Shown in pieces: positions 33,234-42,151 of a stretch of 64,000 bases of DNA. This DNA comes from Simplicispira psychrophila DSM 11588. GTDB lineage: Bacteria; Pseudomonadota; Gammaproteobacteria; Burkholderiales; Burkholderiaceae_C. The position numbers were made by a program, and so were the translations under genes. Under the pieces are notes generated by a model. That model searched no databases, was not told the DNA's origin, and worked only from the letters and a program-made list of their open reading frames with translations. The stretch lies in the NCBI RefSeq assembly GCF_000688255.1, contig NZ_JHYS01000004.1, forward strand, positions 1 through 64,000, read 5' to 3'. Position 1 is the stretch's first letter. Each line of letters begins with the position of its first letter.

Positions 33234-34430
33234 TCAGTTGGCAAAGGCCGCAATGCCGGTTTGCGCGCGGCCCAGGATCAGGGCGTGCACGTCGTGTGTG
33301 CCTTCATAGGTGTTGACCACCTCGAGGTTGACCAAGTGGCGTGCCACGCCGAAGGCATCGCTGATGCCGTTACCGCCCATCATGTCGCGCGCCAAGCGGG
33401 CGATGTCGAGCGCCTTGCCGCAGCTGTTGCGCTTGATGAGGGAAGTGGCTTCGACGGAAGCCGTGCCTTCGTCCTTCATGCGGCCCAGGCGCAGACACCC
33501 TTGCAGGCCCAGCGCAATCTCGGTCTGCATGTCGGCCAGTTTTTTCTGGATCAGCTGGTTGGCCGCCAGTGGGCGGCCAAACTGCTGGCGGTCCAGGGTG
33601 TACTGGCGCGCGGTGTGCCAGCAAAATTCGGCTGCACCGAGTGCGCCCCAGGCGATGCCATAGCGCGCGCTGTTGAGGCAGGTGAACGGGCCTTTGAGGC
33701 CTTGCACGTCGGGAAAGGCGTTGTCTTCGGGTACGAACACCTGGTCCATGACGATTTCACCGGTGATGCTGGCGCGCAGGCCGATCTTGCCGTGGATGGT
33801 CGGGGCTGACAGGCCTTGCATCCCCTTGTCCAGGATGAAGCCGCGGATGGGGCCCACGCTGCCGGCCTCGCTGACTTCCTTGGCCCAGACAACGAACACG
33901 TCGGCCACCGGGCTGTTGGTGATCCACATTTTGGCGCCCGACAGTTCGTAGCCGCCCGCCACCTTTTTGGCGCGGCTGGCCATGCTGCCAGGGTCGGAGC
34001 CATGGTCGGGCTCGGTCAGGCCAAAGCAGCCGATCCATTCGCCCGTCGCCAACTTGGGCAGGTATTTCTGTTTTTGTGCTTCGGTGCCGAATTCAAAAAT
34101 CGGCACCATCACCAGCGAGCTTTGCACGCTGGCCATGGAGCGGTAGCCAGAATCGACGCGCTCGATTTCACGCGCAATCAGGCCGTAGGCGACGTAGTTC
34201 AGGCCCGGCCCGCCGTACTGCTCGGGGATGGTTGGGCCGAGCAGGCCCATGTCGCCCATCTCGCGAAAGATGCTGGTGTCCATCTTTTCGTGGCGAAAGG
34301 CGTCGAGTACGCGTGGCGCCAGCTTGTCCTGACAGTACGCGGCAGCGGCATCGCGCACCATGCGCTCGTCGTCGCTCAGCTGCTGGTCGAGCAAAAAGGG
34401 GTCTTCCCATTGGAAAAGTGCGTGCGCCAT
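33234..34430 (-). CDS. gcdH: Glutaryl-CoA dehydrogenase
   Basis: A 398-residue FAD-dependent acyl-CoA dehydrogenase that oxidises and decarboxylates glutaryl-CoA to crotonyl-CoA, linking lysine, tryptophan and glutarate breakdown to beta-oxidation. [17 protein letters not shown] is the flavin/substrate loop, [18 protein letters not shown] fits the glutaryl-CoA subgroup, and [17 protein letters not shown] carries the catalytic Glu. The start at 34430 is preceded by AGGAGACACC; a longer frame upstream has no family sequence. It probably forms a unit with the CoA-transferase gene. Confidence 0.92.
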   Translation of the reverse strand: MAHALFQWEDPFLLDQQLSDDERMVRDAAAAYCQDKLAPRVLDAFRHEKMDTSIFREMGDMGLLGPTIPEQYGGPGLNYVAYGLIAREIERVDSGYRSMASVQSSLVMVPIFEFGTEAQKQKYLPKLATGEWIGCFGLTEPDHGSDPGSMASRAKKVAGGYELSGAKMWITNSPVADVFVVWAKEVSEAGSVGPIRGFILDKGMQGLSAPTIHGKIGLRASITGEIVMDQVFVPEDNAFPDVQGLKGPFTCLNSARYGIAWGALGAAEFCWHTARQYTLDRQQFGRPLAANQLIQKKLADMQTEIALGLQGCLRLGRMKDEGTASVEATSLIKRNSCGKALDIARLARDMMGGNGISDAFGVARHLVNLEVVNTYEGTHDVHALILGRAQTGIAAFAN

Positions 34431-34598
34431 GGTGTCTCCTGGAAGGTGCAATACGGTGTGCGAAAAATGCAGCATCGTAGCCCGCCCGCGCAGGCGCAGC
34501 CCTAGCCGCCCCTGTGGGAACCATTCGGAGCGCTTGCGCTGCGGCGCGCCAGGGGATACGCTGGCCTTGCAGATCTTATTTTTAGGGAGACCCTTGCC

Positions 34599-34817
34599 AT
34601 GACGAACCAATACCACGCACCGCATTTCGACGCCACAGTGGATGAGCTGGAAACACTGAAGCAACTGGAAATCAGCCACTCCATCTCCTTGCCGGCCGCG
34701 CTGCACCAGCACTTGTCGGACCGCTTGCTGGAGCGCGGCTTTATTGCCAAGCAGGGGGAAAATGCGTTCGTCATCACCGACACCGGCCGCGCACTGATTC
34801 GCCGGCAGAACAACTGA
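34599..34817 (+). CDS. Small conserved hypothetical protein
   Basis: A 72-residue protein with a helical core ([20 protein letters not shown]) and a C-terminal winged-helix-like stretch ([31 protein letters not shown]) resembling the recognition helix and wing of small wHTH proteins. It has a good ribosome binding site (GGGAGA) and its own terminator, so it is likely a real monocistronic gene. The role is not known; DNA binding is a guess from shape. Confidence 0.65.
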   Translation: MTNQYHAPHFDATVDELETLKQLEISHSISLPAALHQHLSDRLLERGFIAKQGENAFVITDTGRALIRRQNN

Positions 34818-34881
34818 GTTGTGCCAGTTTTCAGGGTCGGTTGCGAAGGCGCCATTCAGGCGTCTGCTTCCTGTGCCTACA

Positions 34882-34916
34882 GGCCCGGTCGTGCCCAGTG
34901 CCCGACCGGGCCTTTT
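34882..34916 (+). terminator. Rho-independent terminator
   Basis: GGCCCGGTCG (34882-34891) pairs with CGACCGGGCC (34903-34912) around an 11-nt loop and is followed by TTTTAATT. It ends the 72-residue protein gene and may also limit readthrough from the opposite strand. Confidence 0.8.
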
Positions 34917-34918
34917 AA

Positions 34919-35278
34919 TTACAGCCGCTCTTTGACGTAAGAGGCGCGATCCATATCCACAATTTCGACGCTCAGCTGCACCAATACCTCAGCGGGCTTG
35001 GGTGTGAGGCGGCGCAGTACCTCGGCGATGCGCTCCGACAGGTCTTTTTTGGCTTCAGGTGTGCGCCCCGACAGCAGGCGCAACTGGGCGTGCACAAAGG
35101 CGCGCTGGGCTGGCAGGGTGCCGATGGCAAAGCTGTCCACCAGTACAAAGCGGCTTTTCAGCTCGATCTCGGAAGGGATTTCAGGATGGGTGGTGATGGC
35201 CTCGTTCAGCTCGATCAGGGCCTGGGCCTCGGGGAAGGCTGGCAGGTTTTGCGAATATTCAACGATCAGATGGGGCAT
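34919..35278 (-). CDS. 5-carboxymethyl-2-hydroxymuconate isomerase-like (tautomerase superfamily)
   Basis: A 119-residue protein of the CHMI group of the tautomerase superfamily, which acts in homoprotocatechuate breakdown. [12 protein letters not shown] at the N-terminus places Pro1 as the catalytic base after Met removal. [13 protein letters not shown] and [14 protein letters not shown] follow the family pattern, ending [17 protein letters not shown]. No other hpa genes are nearby, so it may serve another ring-cleavage product or a general tautomerase role. It lies 30 bp downstream of panD on the same strand. Confidence 0.85.
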   Translation of the reverse strand: MPHLIVEYSQNLPAFPEAQALIELNEAITTHPEIPSEIELKSRFVLVDSFAIGTLPAQRAFVHAQLRLLSGRTPEAKKDLSERIAEVLRRLTPKPAEVLVQLSVEIVDMDRASYVKERL

Positions 35279-35308
35279 GGCGGGGCCGCTTTCAAAGTGG
35301 TCAACTTT

Positions 35309-35689
35309 TTAAAGTTGCTGGGTGGGAACGTGGTGGCGCAGTTGCGTCTGGCGGTTGTTGTCATCGACAAACACCAGTTGCGGCTGGTGCGTGGTCACCT
35401 GGTCTTCGGGCACTTGGGCAAAGGCGGCAATGATGAGCAGGTCGCCGGTGGAGGCGCGGCGCGCGGCCGAGCCGTTGACGGAAATCATGCCGCTGCCGCG
35501 CTGGCCCTTGATGGCGTAGGTGACAAAGCGCTCGCCGTTATTGATGTTCCAGATGTGGATTTGTTCGTTTTCCACCATGCCGGCGGCATCCAGCAGGTCT
35601 TCGTCGATGGCGCAGGAGCCTTCGTAGTGCAACTCGCAGTGGGTGGCGGCGACACGGTGGATTTTGGATTTCAGCAGGGTGCGATACAT
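35309..35689 (-). CDS. panD: Aspartate 1-decarboxylase
   Basis: A 126-residue pyruvoyl enzyme that makes beta-alanine from aspartate for pantothenate. The self-cleavage site is Gly24-Ser25 in [13 protein letters not shown], the numbering seen in known PanD when translation starts at the second of two adjacent ATGs, which is why 35689 is used. [17 protein letters not shown] and [17 protein letters not shown] form the active-site shell. It sits between nadB and the tautomerase gene, on one strand. Confidence 0.94.
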   Translation of the reverse strand: MYRTLLKSKIHRVAATHCELHYEGSCAIDEDLLDAAGMVENEQIHIWNINNGERFVTYAIKGQRGSGMISVNGSAARRASTGDLLIIAAFAQVPEDQVTTHQPQLVFVDDNNRQTQLRHHVPTQQL

Positions 35690-35726
35690 CATGGCAGTCT
35701 CAAAGGGTCAATAGTTATTCAATGGT

Positions 35727-37307
35727 TCAAAGTGAAAGCGGCGGCACCAGAATCGTTGGCGCCGCCGGTGCGGCCCGGCTGGGATAGTCGCGGCTGTAGT
35801 GCAGGCCGCGGCTTTCGCGGCGCAGTTGCGCCGAGCGCACGATCAGGTCGGCCACCTGTACCAAATTGCGCAACTCCAGCAAATCGCGTGTGACGTGGAA
35901 ATGGGCGTAGAACTCGTTGATTTCTTCCTGTAGCAGCGTGATGCGGTGGGCGGCGCGCTCCAGGCGTTTGTTGGTGCGCACGATGCCGACGTAATCCCAC
36001 ATGAAACGGCGCAGCTCATCCCAATTGTGCGAGATGACGACGGCTTCGTCTGCGTCCTGCACGCGGCTGTCGTCCCAGCGCGGCAGCGCCGGAATCTGCA
36101 CGCGCGGTGCGGCGGCAATCGACTGTGCGGCAGCGCGGGCAAACACCATGCATTCGAGCAGCGAGTTGCTGGCCAGCCGGTTGGCGCCGTGCAGGCCGGT
36201 GCAGGCCACTTCGCCCACCGCGTACAGGCCGGGCAGATCGGTGCGTCCAGCCAGGTCGGTCAGTACGCCGCCGCAGGTGAAATGCGCTGTCGGCACGACG
36301 GGGATCGGCTCTTTGGTGATGTCGATGCCCAGCTCCAGGCAGTGCGCCAGGATGTTGGGAAAGTGCTCTTGCAAAAACTCCGGGCTCTGGTGCGAGATAT
36401 CGAGATGTACGCAGTCCAGGCCGTGTTTTTTCATCTCGTAGTCGATGGCGCGCGCCACCACGTCACGTGGCGCCAGTTCAGCGCGTGGATCGTGCTCGGG
36501 CATAAAACGGGTACCGTCGGGCAGCAGCAGCCGCCCGCCCTCGCCGCGCACCGCTTCGCTGATCAGGAAGGACTTGGCGTGCGGGTGGTACAGGCCGGTG
36601 GGGTGGAACTGGATGAATTCCATGTTCGCCACCCGGCAGCCGGCGCGCCAGGCAGCGGCAATGCCGTCGCCGGTGGCGGTGTCGGGGTTGGTGGTGTAGA
36701 GGTAGACCTTGCCGGCGCCCCCTGTTGCCAAAATGGTTTGCGGTGCGCGGAAGGTGACGACCTCGTCGGTGGCTTCGTCCAGCGCATACAAGCCCAGGCA
36801 GCGTTGACCCGACAGACCCAGTTTGGCGCTGGTGATGACGTCCACCAGCGTGTGCTGCTCAAACACCGTGATGCCCGGCGTGGCGCGCACCACCTCGATC
36901 AGCGTGCGCTGCACTGCTGCGCCGGTGGCGTCGGTGACATGGGCGATACGCCGCGCACTGTGTCCGCCTTCGCGCGTCAGATGCAGTTGCTCGCCTTCGA
37001 GCGTGAATGGCACGCCCAGGCCGCGCAGCCAGCCGATGGCGGTGGGGGCGTTTTCGACGACAAAGCGCGTGGTGGCCAAGTCGCACAGGCCGGCGCCCGC
37101 CACCAGCGTGTCTTCAATGTGTGCAGCAAAGCTGTCGTCATCGGCCAGCACGGCGGCAATGCCGCCTTGCGCCCAGCCGCTGGAGCCGTCCTGCAGCGTG
37201 CGTTTGGTGATGACGGCCACGCGGTGCGTGGGCGCCAGGTGCAGGGCAGCAGACAGGCCAGCCAGGCCGCTGCCCACAATCAGAACGTCGAAATCGTGCG
37301 ATGCCAT
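35727..37307 (-). CDS. nadB: L-aspartate oxidase
   Basis: A 526-residue FAD enzyme that oxidises aspartate to iminoaspartate, the first step of NAD synthesis. [18 protein letters not shown] is the FAD fold, [18 protein letters not shown] the substrate-region loop, [21 protein letters not shown] the family signature, and the C-terminal helical domain with YYxxR-like [12 protein letters not shown] is present. nadA is not adjacent; the neighbours are panD (37 bp downstream) and scpA. Both nadB and panD consume aspartate, which may explain the pairing. Confidence 0.95.
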   Translation of the reverse strand: MASHDFDVLIVGSGLAGLSAALHLAPTHRVAVITKRTLQDGSSGWAQGGIAAVLADDDSFAAHIEDTLVAGAGLCDLATTRFVVENAPTAIGWLRGLGVPFTLEGEQLHLTREGGHSARRIAHVTDATGAAVQRTLIEVVRATPGITVFEQHTLVDVITSAKLGLSGQRCLGLYALDEATDEVVTFRAPQTILATGGAGKVYLYTTNPDTATGDGIAAAWRAGCRVANMEFIQFHPTGLYHPHAKSFLISEAVRGEGGRLLLPDGTRFMPEHDPRAELAPRDVVARAIDYEMKKHGLDCVHLDISHQSPEFLQEHFPNILAHCLELGIDITKEPIPVVPTAHFTCGGVLTDLAGRTDLPGLYAVGEVACTGLHGANRLASNSLLECMVFARAAAQSIAAAPRVQIPALPRWDDSRVQDADEAVVISHNWDELRRFMWDYVGIVRTNKRLERAAHRITLLQEEINEFYAHFHVTRDLLELRNLVQVADLIVRSAQLRRESRGLHYSRDYPSRAAPAAPTILVPPLSL

Positions 37308-37394
37308 GGAGTGCGTGGGGTAAAAAAGGTCGAACCGCGGCAGCCGGCCGTGGCGGTGGCCCGCAGCCGTGCGGGCACAAGGGGTGCAGGAGCG

Positions 37395-38273
37395 TCAGAC
37401 CGGCGTATAGGCCAACCTGACGTAAATGGGGGCAAAGGCCTCGGCCTGGGTGATTTCTATCAGCGTTTCTTTGGCCAACTCCAGCAGGGCAATGAAGGTC
37501 ACCACCAGCACCGTCGAGCCTTGGGACGGATCGAACAAGCTCTCAAACGGTGCAAAGCGGCGCCCGTGCAGCGCCTTGAGCAACTGGCCCATGTATTCGC
37601 GCACGCTCAACTCTTCGCGCGTGATGCGGTGGTGTTGCACCAGCGTGGCGCGCTTGAAAATATCGCGCCAGGCCTGCTGCAATTCACTCACCTGCACCTC
37701 GGGGTAGCGCGGCTCCAGGCCTTGCTCGATGACGCCCTGCGCCGAGAAAAAATCGCGCCCGTGCTGCGGCAGTTGCCCCAGCTGGAGGGCGGCAAACTTC
37801 ATTTGCTCGTATTCCAGCAGGCGGCGCACCAACTCGGCGCGCGGGTCGGCGGCTTCTTCTCCCTCGGCCAGTTTTTTGGGCGGCAGCAACATGCGCGATT
37901 TGATCTCGATGAGCATCGCCGCCATCAGCAAATACTCGGCCGCCAACTCCAGATTGCTGCTGCGCACCTCGTCGATGTACACCAGATACTGGCGCGTCAA
38001 CCCGGCCATCGGGATGTCGAGGATGTTGAAGTTCTGCTTGCGGATCAGATAGAGCAGCAAATCCAGCGGCCCCTCGAAGGCCTCCAGAAACACTTCCAGC
38101 GCGTCCGGCGGGATGTAGAGATCGGTGGGCAACGCAAACAGCGGCTCGCCATACAGGCGCGCCAAGGCCACCCGGTCGCGCGCTGCGGGCAGGGCGCCAG
38201 ACACCGCCTGGCCTGGGTCGCTGGGTGCCATAGGGGAAGGCGTAGCGATCACGCTGCCCATTGAAAAAATCAA
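37395..38273 (-). CDS. scpA: Segregation and condensation protein A
   Basis: A 292-residue kleisin subunit that bridges SMC heads in chromosome compaction. The N-terminal FEGPLDLLLYLIRKQNFNILDIPMAGLTRQYLVYID segment is characteristic, followed by LVRRLLEYEQMKFAALQLGQLP. The C-terminal winged-helix region contains TVLVVTFIALLELAKETLIEITQAEAFAPIYV. A 37-residue Pro/Ser-rich extension precedes the domain; part of it may not be translated. An unusual neighbour set for scpA: scpB is not adjacent. Confidence 0.93.
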   Translation of the reverse strand: MIFSMGSVIATPSPMAPSDPGQAVSGALPAARDRVALARLYGEPLFALPTDLYIPPDALEVFLEAFEGPLDLLLYLIRKQNFNILDIPMAGLTRQYLVYIDEVRSSNLELAAEYLLMAAMLIEIKSRMLLPPKKLAEGEEAADPRAELVRRLLEYEQMKFAALQLGQLPQHGRDFFSAQGVIEQGLEPRYPEVQVSELQQAWRDIFKRATLVQHHRITREELSVREYMGQLLKALHGRRFAPFESLFDPSQGSTVLVVTFIALLELAKETLIEITQAEAFAPIYVRLAYTPV

Positions 38274-38324
38274 AAATGATAGCGAATAGCGCTTGATGGA
38301 TGTGCGCTAGAGCCCATTTTTATT
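38266..38324. repeat. Dispersed palindromic repeat
   Basis: AAATGATAGCGAATAGCGCT then GATGTGCGCTAGAGCCCA and an A/T-rich end. It spans from the 5' end of scpA to the 3' end of the DUF3460 gene, overlapping both ends by a few bases. Confidence 0.6.
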
Positions 38325-38538
38325 ACGAATCCTGGGAGGGATTGGTCAGGTAGACGTAGGGCTTTTGTGCCACTTCGGCGGCATCAAAGTCTTGCCACAG
38401 GGTGCGGTCTACCGCTTTGTCCCACAGCAGAGCGCGGCCGGCGCGCTGTTGCGCTTCCAACTCGGGATGCTCTTTCTTGAGCTGGTTGATGAACTGTGTC
38501 GCGTCGGACATGTAGTGGGGGCGGGCAAAAATGGACAT
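38323..38538 (-). CDS. DUF3460 family protein
   Basis: A 71-residue protein, MSIFARPHYMSDATQFINQL at the start, then KKEHPELEAQQRAGRALLWD and a C-terminal AQKPYVYLTNPSQDS. This fits the DUF3460 family, small proteins found in Burkholderiales near scpA and of unknown function. The ATG at 38538 is chosen so that the gene does not overlap the divergent bamE. Probably cotranscribed with scpA. Confidence 0.8.
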   Translation of the reverse strand: MSIFARPHYMSDATQFINQLKKEHPELEAQQRAGRALLWDKAVDRTLWQDFDAAEVAQKPYVYLTNPSQDS

Positions 38539-38581
38539 GGACTGGGTTAACCTCTCTGGCTTGATTTTACCGGGGAGCGCC

Positions 38582-39094
38582 ATGTCAATGAACAAACACC
38601 TTGCGCGTCTGGCGGCCATCGCCCTGGCCGCGCTCGCTGCTGTGGCGTGCGACCCACAGCGCATCAACGAACTGGAAGAGGGTTTGTCCACCGAAGTCGA
38701 CGTGCGCGACCGTTTTGGCGTGCCCGACAACGTCTGGGACGAAGGTGGCGGCGCGCGCACGTTGGAATACAACCGCCAGCCCGCTGGGCAGCGCAACTAC
38801 ATGATCACCATCGGCGCCGACGGCAAGATGAGCGCCCTGCGCCAGGTGCTCACGCCCGAAAACTTTGCCCGCATCACCCCCGGTATGGACATGCAGGAAG
38901 TACGCCGGCGCCTGGGCAAACCAGCCAAGGTGACGCCCTATCAGCTCAGCGGCGAGACGCACCACGACTGGCGCTTTCTGGAGCCGCCGACCACGGCGAT
39001 GGTGTTCAGCGTCATTAGCACCGACGGCCGCACCGTGGCGCGCACCCTGACCATCCCCGACATGGACGCGCCGGAGAACAAGGGCGGGCGGTAA
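38582..39094 (+). CDS. bamE: BamE-like outer-membrane assembly lipoprotein (SmpA/OmlA)
   Basis: A 170-residue protein with an N-terminal signal (MSMNKHLARLAAIALAALAA, then VAC), where the Cys near residue 23 may be lipid-modified although the lipobox AVAC is weak. Two related segments follow: GLSTEVDVRDRFGVPDNVWDE and ITPGMDMQEVRRRLGKPAKV, each resembling the SmpA/BamE repeat (turn, helix, GxP). In the BAM complex BamE modulates BamD-BamA. It is somewhat longer than E. coli BamE because of the doubled unit. Start at 38582 follows a GGGAG site. Confidence 0.72.
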   Translation: MSMNKHLARLAAIALAALAAVACDPQRINELEEGLSTEVDVRDRFGVPDNVWDEGGGARTLEYNRQPAGQRNYMITIGADGKMSALRQVLTPENFARITPGMDMQEVRRRLGKPAKVTPYQLSGETHHDWRFLEPPTTAMVFSVISTDGRTVARTLTIPDMDAPENKGGR

Positions 39095-39152
39095 GGCTGG
39101 GCGTTGTTTCCATTTTTCAAACCATCCGTCTCACTGCCCTCTGGGCGCCGCT

Positions 39153-40508
39153 ATGCAATTCAGCGCTGAATCTGTTCTCGCCCTGGCCCCCGATGCCGCC
39201 TCGGCCAAAGCCGCCCAGGGGCTGACCAAACCCGGGCAATGGCCGATTTTGGGTGCCAGCGATGCTGCGGTGTGGGGCGAATGCCAGGGCAGCAGCCGCT
39301 ACCAGACGCAGGTGGACTTGTCGGGTCCGTCGTTTCGCTGCTCGTGTCCCAGCCGCAAGTTTCCGTGCAAGCATGGCTTGGCGCTGTTGCTGCTGTGGGC
39401 CAAAGACCGGTCGTCGTTCCAGCCCAGTCCGTCGCCCGCGTGGGTGAGTGAATGGCTGGCCGCGCGCACCGAGCGCACGCAGAAAAAAGAAGAGAAGCAA
39501 CAACAAAAAGCCGCTGATAAAGCCGCCGACTCCAACGCCGATGCGGCTGCGCAAAAAACCGCCGCCAAGCGCTGGAGCCGCATCGACCAAGGCGTGGCCG
39601 AGTTGCAGCAGTGGCTGAGCGACCAAATCGACCAAGGGCTGGGCCACCTGACCCAGGACAGCCGCGCGGCGTGGGAAACCATGGCGGCGCGCTTGGTCGA
39701 TGCGCAGGCACCGGGTTTGGCGCAGCGCCTGCGCTACGCGGCAGAGGCTTTGTTGGACGGCGTCGATTGGCCTAAAAACGTGCTGCGCCGCCTCGGTCTG
39801 CTGCAACTGGCCTGCGATGCCGTGGCCCGGCGCGCCGCGTTGGATGAAGGTGCCAGCGCTGATATGCGCGCCTTGCTCAGCTGGCCCATCGACAAAGACA
39901 GCATCTTGGCGCAAGCGTCCCCTGTCAGCGACGAATGGCTGGTGCTGGGCGTCATCCAAGAAGAACGCGACAACCGGCTGATGGAACGCCGGGTGTGGTT
40001 ACACGGTTTGCAGACGGGCCAGCGCGCTTTTTTGCTAGACCATACCTTTGCCGGTCGGGTGTTTGAGTCCTCGTGGGTCGCCTTGAGCACCGTTCAGGCC
40101 ACCTTGGCCTTTTATCCCAGCGCAGCCCCGCTGCGGGCGCTGGTGGTGAGCAGTCAAACCCTCACCTTACCGAGTCAGCAGCCAGCACCGCCGCCCAGCA
40201 TTCCGCCGCTGGAAGAATGGCAACGGGTAGCGCAGCGCGTTGCCGCCAACCCGTGGAGCCACTTGCACCCGCTGCGCTGCAGCGATGCCACGTTGCACTA
40301 CGACGGCGAGCAAGGCCAGTTCCGCTTTCACTTGCAATGGGGCGATATGGCCCTGCCGCTGCAATTGCACCTGAGCGACGGTTGGGCGTTGCTGGCACTG
40401 AGTGGTGGTCAGCCACTCACTGTGCACGGCGAGTGGGACGGCAGCAGCCTGCGCCCCCTCACTGCCGTCGGCCCCGAAGGTTTTTGGACATGGACACCGC
40501 GCGCATGA
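39153..40508 (+). CDS. SWIM zinc-finger family protein, first gene of a five-gene MoxR/vWA cassette
   Basis: A 451-residue protein. The SWIM zinc finger CSCPSRKFPCKHGLALLLLW (about residues 64-83) has the CxCxnCxH ligands. The region after residue 100 contains a Lys/Gln-rich linker (KKEEKQQQKAADKAADS) and then a helical-plus-beta body ending ALSGGQPLTVHGEWDG. SWIM domains bind DNA or proteins; the body is unknown. This gene opens the cassette with the DUF5691, MoxR, DUF5682 and vWA genes and overlaps the DUF5691 start by 4 nt. The grouping recurs in many bacteria, but its task is not established. Confidence 0.85.
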   Translation: MQFSAESVLALAPDAASAKAAQGLTKPGQWPILGASDAAVWGECQGSSRYQTQVDLSGPSFRCSCPSRKFPCKHGLALLLLWAKDRSSFQPSPSPAWVSEWLAARTERTQKKEEKQQQKAADKAADSNADAAAQKTAAKRWSRIDQGVAELQQWLSDQIDQGLGHLTQDSRAAWETMAARLVDAQAPGLAQRLRYAAEALLDGVDWPKNVLRRLGLLQLACDAVARRAALDEGASADMRALLSWPIDKDSILAQASPVSDEWLVLGVIQEERDNRLMERRVWLHGLQTGQRAFLLDHTFAGRVFESSWVALSTVQATLAFYPSAAPLRALVVSSQTLTLPSQQPAPPPSIPPLEEWQRVAQRVAANPWSHLHPLRCSDATLHYDGEQGQFRFHLQWGDMALPLQLHLSDGWALLALSGGQPLTVHGEWDGSSLRPLTAVGPEGFWTWTPRA

Positions 40509-42100
40509 GCACTCTGCAAACCACCAGCCCTTGGAAAAGCCTGCTGCCGCCCGCCATGGTCGGCACCGACAAAAAACCACTGACTCTGCCGGCGTTGCAA
40601 GACGCGGTAGGTGCTCTGCTGACACAAGTGCAGGCCCAAGCCAGCAGCCCGGCGCAAGCCCTGTTGCAAGCTGCCGGCGTACTGACGGTGTGCGAGCGCG
40701 CCGGCCAGCGCCCGATGGCTGCAGCCAGCATCCCCCCCAACCCGCATGGCTTGGCGGCAGCGGACACCACCCAAGTCGCCCTGCACGACAGCGCCCTGAT
40801 AGATACCGTGCGCTGGTTGTTGACCGAGGCGCCGCAGCGCTTGCAAATCGACTGGCTGCAGCACTTGGCCGCTGCCGGTTGGCGTCTGCCGCCGAATCTG
40901 CTGCCGCTGGCGCTGGATACCGCACAGCGCGCCAGCGTACTGCGCCCCGCCGTGCTGGCGGTGCTGGGCGAGCGTGGCCGCTGGCTGGCGCGCCACCACC
41001 GCACGTGGCGCTATGCCGCTGAAAACGTCAGCAATGCCGACAGCACTCCGCTAGAAACCCGCTGGCAAGAAGGCACGCTGTCGCAGCGCCTGCAACTGCT
41101 GCAGGGCGAACGCCAGCACCAGCCCAGCGCCGCCCGAGATCGCCTGCAAGCCAGCTTGACCGACCTGCCCGCCAAAGAGCGCGCCGAACTGCTGGCCGTG
41201 CTGCAAACCGGCCTGTCTGCCGAGGATGAAACCCTGCTGACCCGCTTGGCCAGCCAAGACCGCAGCCGCGACGTACGCCACATTGCCCGTACTTTGCTGG
41301 TGCAATTGCCCGATAGCGCCATCAGCCAGCGCGCCGGCACCCGCTTGGTGCCGCACTTGGTTTTGGATGCGCGCCAGCGCTGGGTTATCACCCCGCCCGA
41401 AGCCGCCGACCCGAGTTGGAAAGACGAAGGTATCGAGGCCGAACGCCCCACCCACGACAAGCTGGGCGAACGCGCTTGGTGGCTGTACCAGCTGGCCCGG
41501 CAAGTGCCGCTGTCGTGGTGGCAGCAGCACACCGGCATGGCGCCTGATGCGCTATTGCAATGGGTGCATAAAAACGATTGGGCTGACGCAGTGGTGCGGG
41601 CGTGGTGGGAAGTGCTGCGCGCCGCGCCGATAAGCGCTACCACGATGGCTTGGTGCAAAGCCTTTTTAGACCACTGGCCTAACAAAGCCATGCAAGACAC
41701 GCCCGCCGCCGTGCTGGCGCTGCTGCCCGCCGCCGAGCGCGAGCCCTATTGGCACAGCACTCTGCAAGCCATGACCAAGCCACAGCAAGGCGCGCTGGAA
41801 GAAATACTGCAACAAGTGATTGCTGCGCACCCGCCGGGCCAGTATGTGTCGCAGGCGTTATCGGCGCTGCTGGTCAACAAACTAGCGCTTTACAAGTCAC
41901 GTTACTACTACGGTTTACCGCTGGGTGAGCTGTGCTGCGTACTGCACCACAGCGAACTGCCAGCACTGCAAATTTTGGCCAGTACCCACCACAGCACCCA
42001 GCCTGAAGACTCGGTGGCAGCCGCTTTGTCACAAGCCCTGCGCCCCCATCTGCCGACGCTGAAAGCCTTGGACGCCATGCGCCAGCTACCGCGCGCTTAA
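40505..42100 (+). CDS. DUF5691 domain-containing protein, second cassette gene
   Basis: A 531-residue protein. It is almost entirely alpha-helical, with repeated amphipathic helices (for example LLALDTAQRASVLRPAVLAVL-like and LAELLAVLQTGLSAEDETLL-like segments), an architecture resembling HEAT-type repeats, and it carries no catalytic motif that I can see. The ATG at 40505 overlaps the stop of the SWIM gene (ATGA), which also fixes this start over a frame that extends upstream. The function is unknown; it may be a scaffold or substrate adaptor for the MoxR-vWA machinery. Confidence 0.75.
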   Translation: MSTLQTTSPWKSLLPPAMVGTDKKPLTLPALQDAVGALLTQVQAQASSPAQALLQAAGVLTVCERAGQRPMAAASIPPNPHGLAAADTTQVALHDSALIDTVRWLLTEAPQRLQIDWLQHLAAAGWRLPPNLLPLALDTAQRASVLRPAVLAVLGERGRWLARHHRTWRYAAENVSNADSTPLETRWQEGTLSQRLQLLQGERQHQPSAARDRLQASLTDLPAKERAELLAVLQTGLSAEDETLLTRLASQDRSRDVRHIARTLLVQLPDSAISQRAGTRLVPHLVLDARQRWVITPPEAADPSWKDEGIEAERPTHDKLGERAWWLYQLARQVPLSWWQQHTGMAPDALLQWVHKNDWADAVVRAWWEVLRAAPISATTMAWCKAFLDHWPNKAMQDTPAAVLALLPAAEREPYWHSTLQAMTKPQQGALEEILQQVIAAHPPGQYVSQALSALLVNKLALYKSRYYYGLPLGELCCVLHHSELPALQILASTHHSTQPEDSVAAALSQALRPHLPTLKALDAMRQLPRA

Positions 42101-42151
42101 GCGCTTCTCCTTTTTTTATCCCTCTGTATTTGTTGCTGCCGAAAGATTTTC

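Noticed and set aside
35946-38264. Plus-strand frame of about 770 codons opposite nadB and scpA
   Set aside because: It crosses two well-identified minus-strand genes and has a composition typical of antisense translation (His, Gln, Gly, Val-rich).
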